Positions 62,260-64,000 of a DNA stretch of 64,000 nucleotides are shown one piece after another. Made by a program: the position numbers and the translations under genes. The stretch is from an uncultured Prevotellaceae bacterium (GTDB lineage: Bacteria; Bacteroidota; Bacteroidia; Bacteroidales; Muribaculaceae): contig CAMVPC010000010.1 of the NCBI GenBank assembly GCA_947169265.1, positions 1 to 64,000 of the forward strand, read 5' to 3'. Under the pieces are notes generated by a model. It searched no databases. It had not been told where the DNA came from and saw nothing but the letters and a program-made list of their open reading frames with translations. The number at the start of each line of letters is the position of its first letter. Within the stretch, counting starts at the first letter, position 1.

Positions 62260-63384
62260 CTACTTGCTCCCCTTGCGGCGGTTGCAGTCGCGGCACAGCA
62301 TCTGGCAGTTCTCGCGCACGGTGCGGCCTCCCTCGCGCCAAGGCGTGATGTGGTCACCTTCCATGAACTCGAAGTCAAACTCCTTGCCACACAGCTTGCA
62401 GCAGTGCCCCTGCTCTTCCCACACGGCGAGCTTAATGTCGTCGGGGAACGCGCGCAGGCCCAAGTGATGCTCGTCGCCGTCGAGCACATAAGGAATGATG
62501 CCCGTTTTGCGCTCCACCTCACTGTCGCGCACGAGCGCTGAGATTTTCTGTGCGAGCGCCACCGTGTCGAGCGTTTCGGCGCCATATTTGTCATATAAGG
62601 CTGCCCAGTCGAGGCCTTTCATGATGCGCTTGAAGCGTTTCAGGTCAAAATTGGTGATGGCCCAGTTAAGCACCGTCTGGAAGTAACTCCACAGGTTGTT
62701 GGCATTGGGGTCGTGCTGGTGCTGCGCCATGTAGCCCACCACGCTCTGCGCATGTCCTTCACGTGTCTCATGCGCGGCCATCCACGTGAGGGCGCACTTG
62801 AGGAAGTCCTGGCGGATGGGCGTACCGTTCACCAGGTCCTTGCCCAGGCGGTAAGCGCCGCAGTTACTTTTCGAGAAATGGCGCTTGGCGTCGCTCACGA
62901 AAGGCCCGGCATAAATGGCGTTGCTTATTTCCTGCTCGTTGAGCGGCTTGCCGGCGATGTTGATGGTCTTGAACCATTCCAGCTTTTCACTCGCGTCGCC
63001 CTCGCACACATAGACGGTGAGCCGGTAGTCGAGGATACGCTGCTGGATGTCGGCGGGTTGGTTAAAGAAATTCTTGAACTCAAAGGCGAACTTGCCCGCC
63101 ACATATTCGCACAGCGAGAGCGTGCGCTGCTGGCCGTCCATCACCTCGTAAGGGCACTCGGCATCATCGCCGCGCCTCACCCAGTACATCACGTTGAGCG
63201 GGTAGCCGTGCAGCACGGTGTTAATCACCGCCTCTTGCTCACGGTCGTCGTAAATAAACTCACGTTGGTACGGCGGACGAATATCGAGCAGGCCATTGTA
63301 GCCACGCACTCCCTGCTCGTCGTTGTTCACATAACCACGGGTAACCTCGCCCACAGTCACCTCAATCTGCTTAATCGTCATCAT
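62260..63384 (-). CDS. DUF262 and HNH endonuclease-like protein
   Basis: The 374-aa protein has a DUF262 (ParB/GmrSD-related) N-terminal domain with the key DGQQR motif at 83-87 (VMDGQQRTLSLCEY). A zinc-supported HNH nuclease motif lies at the C-terminus: Cys329 and Cys332, Asp344-His345 (GDHITPW), Asn359, Cys364 and Cys367, and Asn368. This combination occurs in modification-dependent restriction enzymes and in other defence proteins. The start overlaps the stop of the upstream EcoRI-family methyltransferase by 4 bp, pointing to a coupled restriction-modification-like pair. Function is inferred. Confidence 0.82.
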   Translation of the reverse strand: MMTIKQIEVTVGEVTRGYVNNDEQGVRGYNGLLDIRPPYQREFIYDDREQEAVINTVLHGYPLNVMYWVRRGDDAECPYEVMDGQQRTLSLCEYVAGKFAFEFKNFFNQPADIQQRILDYRLTVYVCEGDASEKLEWFKTINIAGKPLNEQEISNAIYAGPFVSDAKRHFSKSNCGAYRLGKDLVNGTPIRQDFLKCALTWMAAHETREGHAQSVVGYMAQHQHDPNANNLWSYFQTVLNWAITNFDLKRFKRIMKGLDWAALYDKYGAETLDTVALAQKISALVRDSEVERKTGIIPYVLDGDEHHLGLRAFPDDIKLAVWEEQGHCCKLCGKEFDFEFMEGDHITPWREGGRTVRENCQMLCRDCNRRKGSK

Positions 63385-64000
63385 AATTTCTTCGGGTGTT
63401 TGTTACGAATTAAAATTCTACTATATTGTCTTTTTCCGTTGACCACGCCACAGCCCCCACGATCTTCAGGATGAATAGTATAACCAACTTCTTTTAATAC
63501 TTCACTTGGTGCAGATGCTCTTGTATTACCACTTGCTTGCCATATTATTTCAAATTGGTCGGGATTATACTTATCAAGAAAAGTAATAGGGACGCCCATA
63601 ATACCCTCATAATCACATGGAATATCTTGAGTACGACCTACATTGATTGCATTGTAATTATCAAATTTGGGATATTCATTTGGTGAATACTTACAAACCA
63701 AATCAATATCCTCATGACGTTTCTTTATTTCTAGATTTGTAAACCAATGAACACCAGAAACTCTTATCATTCCCTCTCTATGGTCGGTTGCTGTTGCGAT
63801 ATCATCGTAGGGTGATGTAAAGTGAGCAGCTCCTCCTTTGAAACCATAACCTAACCAAATCTCATTATTAATTACAAAAGGAAAGATTTCTTTATATATA
63901 ATTGCGCCTTGATTCCCTATTATCAGGAACTTTTTGTGGTATTGCATGAGTTGGGCGACGTATTCGCGGAAAAGCGAGAAGGGCGGGTTGGTAACGACGA
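63381..64000 (-). CDS. adenine-specific methyltransferase, EcoRI family (5' end outside window)
   Basis: The frame remains open beyond the right edge. Its visible N-terminal part reads VVTNPPFSLFREYVAQLM, which contains the NPPF catalytic motif IV (codons at 63978-63989). The rest (LIIGNQGAIIYKEIFPFV, WLGYGFKGGAAHF, ATDHREGMIRVSGVHWFTN, GVPITFLDKYNPDQFEIIWQASGNTRASAP) matches EcoRI-type N6-adenine methylases. Most of it is AT-rich, with GC-rich sequence at both ends. It overlaps the DUF262-HNH gene by 4 bp and would protect or mark the DNA recognised by that nuclease (inference). Confidence 0.85.
   Translation of the reverse strand, partial: VVTNPPFSLFREYVAQLMQYHKKFLIIGNQGAIIYKEIFPFVINNEIWLGYGFKGGAAHFTSPYDDIATATDHREGMIRVSGVHWFTNLEIKKRHEDIDLVCKYSPNEYPKFDNYNAINVGRTQDIPCDYEGIMGVPITFLDKYNPDQFEIIWQASGNTRASAPSEVLKEVGYTIHPEDRGGCGVVNGKRQYSRILIRNKHPKKL

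Noticed and set aside
62260-63384. Homing endonuclease or group I intron protein
   Set aside because: The DUF262 domain and the coupling to a methylase argue for a restriction-type function, and no intron structure was seen.
1-64000. tRNA, rRNA, tmRNA or insertion sequence
   Set aside because: No recognisable cloverleaf, rRNA core, transposase or terminal inverted repeat pair was found by reading; a tRNA-scan or IS search could still detect something I missed.

Overview
The window comes from a Bacteroidota genome, most likely Bacteroidales close to Muribaculaceae or Prevotellaceae (inference). The evidence is as follows. Promoters follow the Bacteroides form TTTG/TTG-N19..21-TAnnTTTG. Secreted proteins carry type I dockerins, BspA-like leucine-rich repeats, CBM26-like starch modules and C-terminal sorting-like tails. 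Other lineage markers are HU-family DNA-binding domains fused to envelope domains, a class II B12-dependent ribonucleotide reductase and an OprO/P-type porin. Most of the sequence is GC-rich with host-like codon use. A few patches are clearly more AT-rich: the Fic gene, the subtilase with its lipoproteins, and the methyltransferase at the right edge. No rRNA, tRNA, CRISPR array or insertion sequence was recognised.

Layout. 1-5.4 kb: small envelope genes, an AAA-ATPase/PD-(D/E)XK protein, two HU-family genes (one fused to a membrane segment and LysM), and agmatine deiminase with a small partner gene. 5.5-10 kb: a DUF4836-like lipoprotein, a porin with a BASS-type transporter, and a metallo-beta-lactamase-fold lipoprotein. 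10-17.8 kb: one giant surface protein of 2567 aa with two CBM26-like modules, LRRs and a five-fold repeat. 18-24.5 kb: a cytidylate-kinase-like gene, then an operon sppA-lpxK-punA-(CBM9-like)-thiL. 24.5-30.9 kb: a TonB-like gene, two TPR proteins, a C45-type hydrolase, a thioesterase and dprA. 31-39.8 kb: a secreted dockerin protein, nrdJ, a long intergenic region with a possible structured RNA, a DUF3298-like gene with rsmG and an MBL hydrolase, and a Fic protein. 40-44 kb: a broken LRR-dockerin gene and the arginine deiminase operon arcA-OTC-arcC. 44-50.2 kb: a TPR/membrane/HTH regulator, a palindromic repeat cluster, and a subtilase surrounded by three lipoproteins that share an almost identical signal cassette. 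50.5-58.4 kb: uridine phosphorylase, rmuC, an HU-SPOR protein, TPR and MscS genes, trmN6 and carbonic anhydrase. 58.4-62.3 kb: rocD, pruA and alkD. 62.3-64 kb: an EcoRI-family adenine methyltransferase (running off the window) overlapping a DUF262-HNH nuclease.

How the genes work together. Three separate loci act on arginine-family compounds. Agmatine deiminase and the ADI pathway would release ammonia and ATP, and rocD plus pruA would take ornithine to glutamate. No arginine/ornithine antiporter gene is in the window. Two proteins place an HU-type domain in the cytoplasm and a peptidoglycan-binding domain across the membrane, an arrangement that could link nucleoid and wall. The best candidates for something less described are the subtilase/lipoprotein cassette region, the methyltransferase-DUF262-HNH pair, and the structured intergenic RNA candidate between nrdJ and the DUF3298-like gene.
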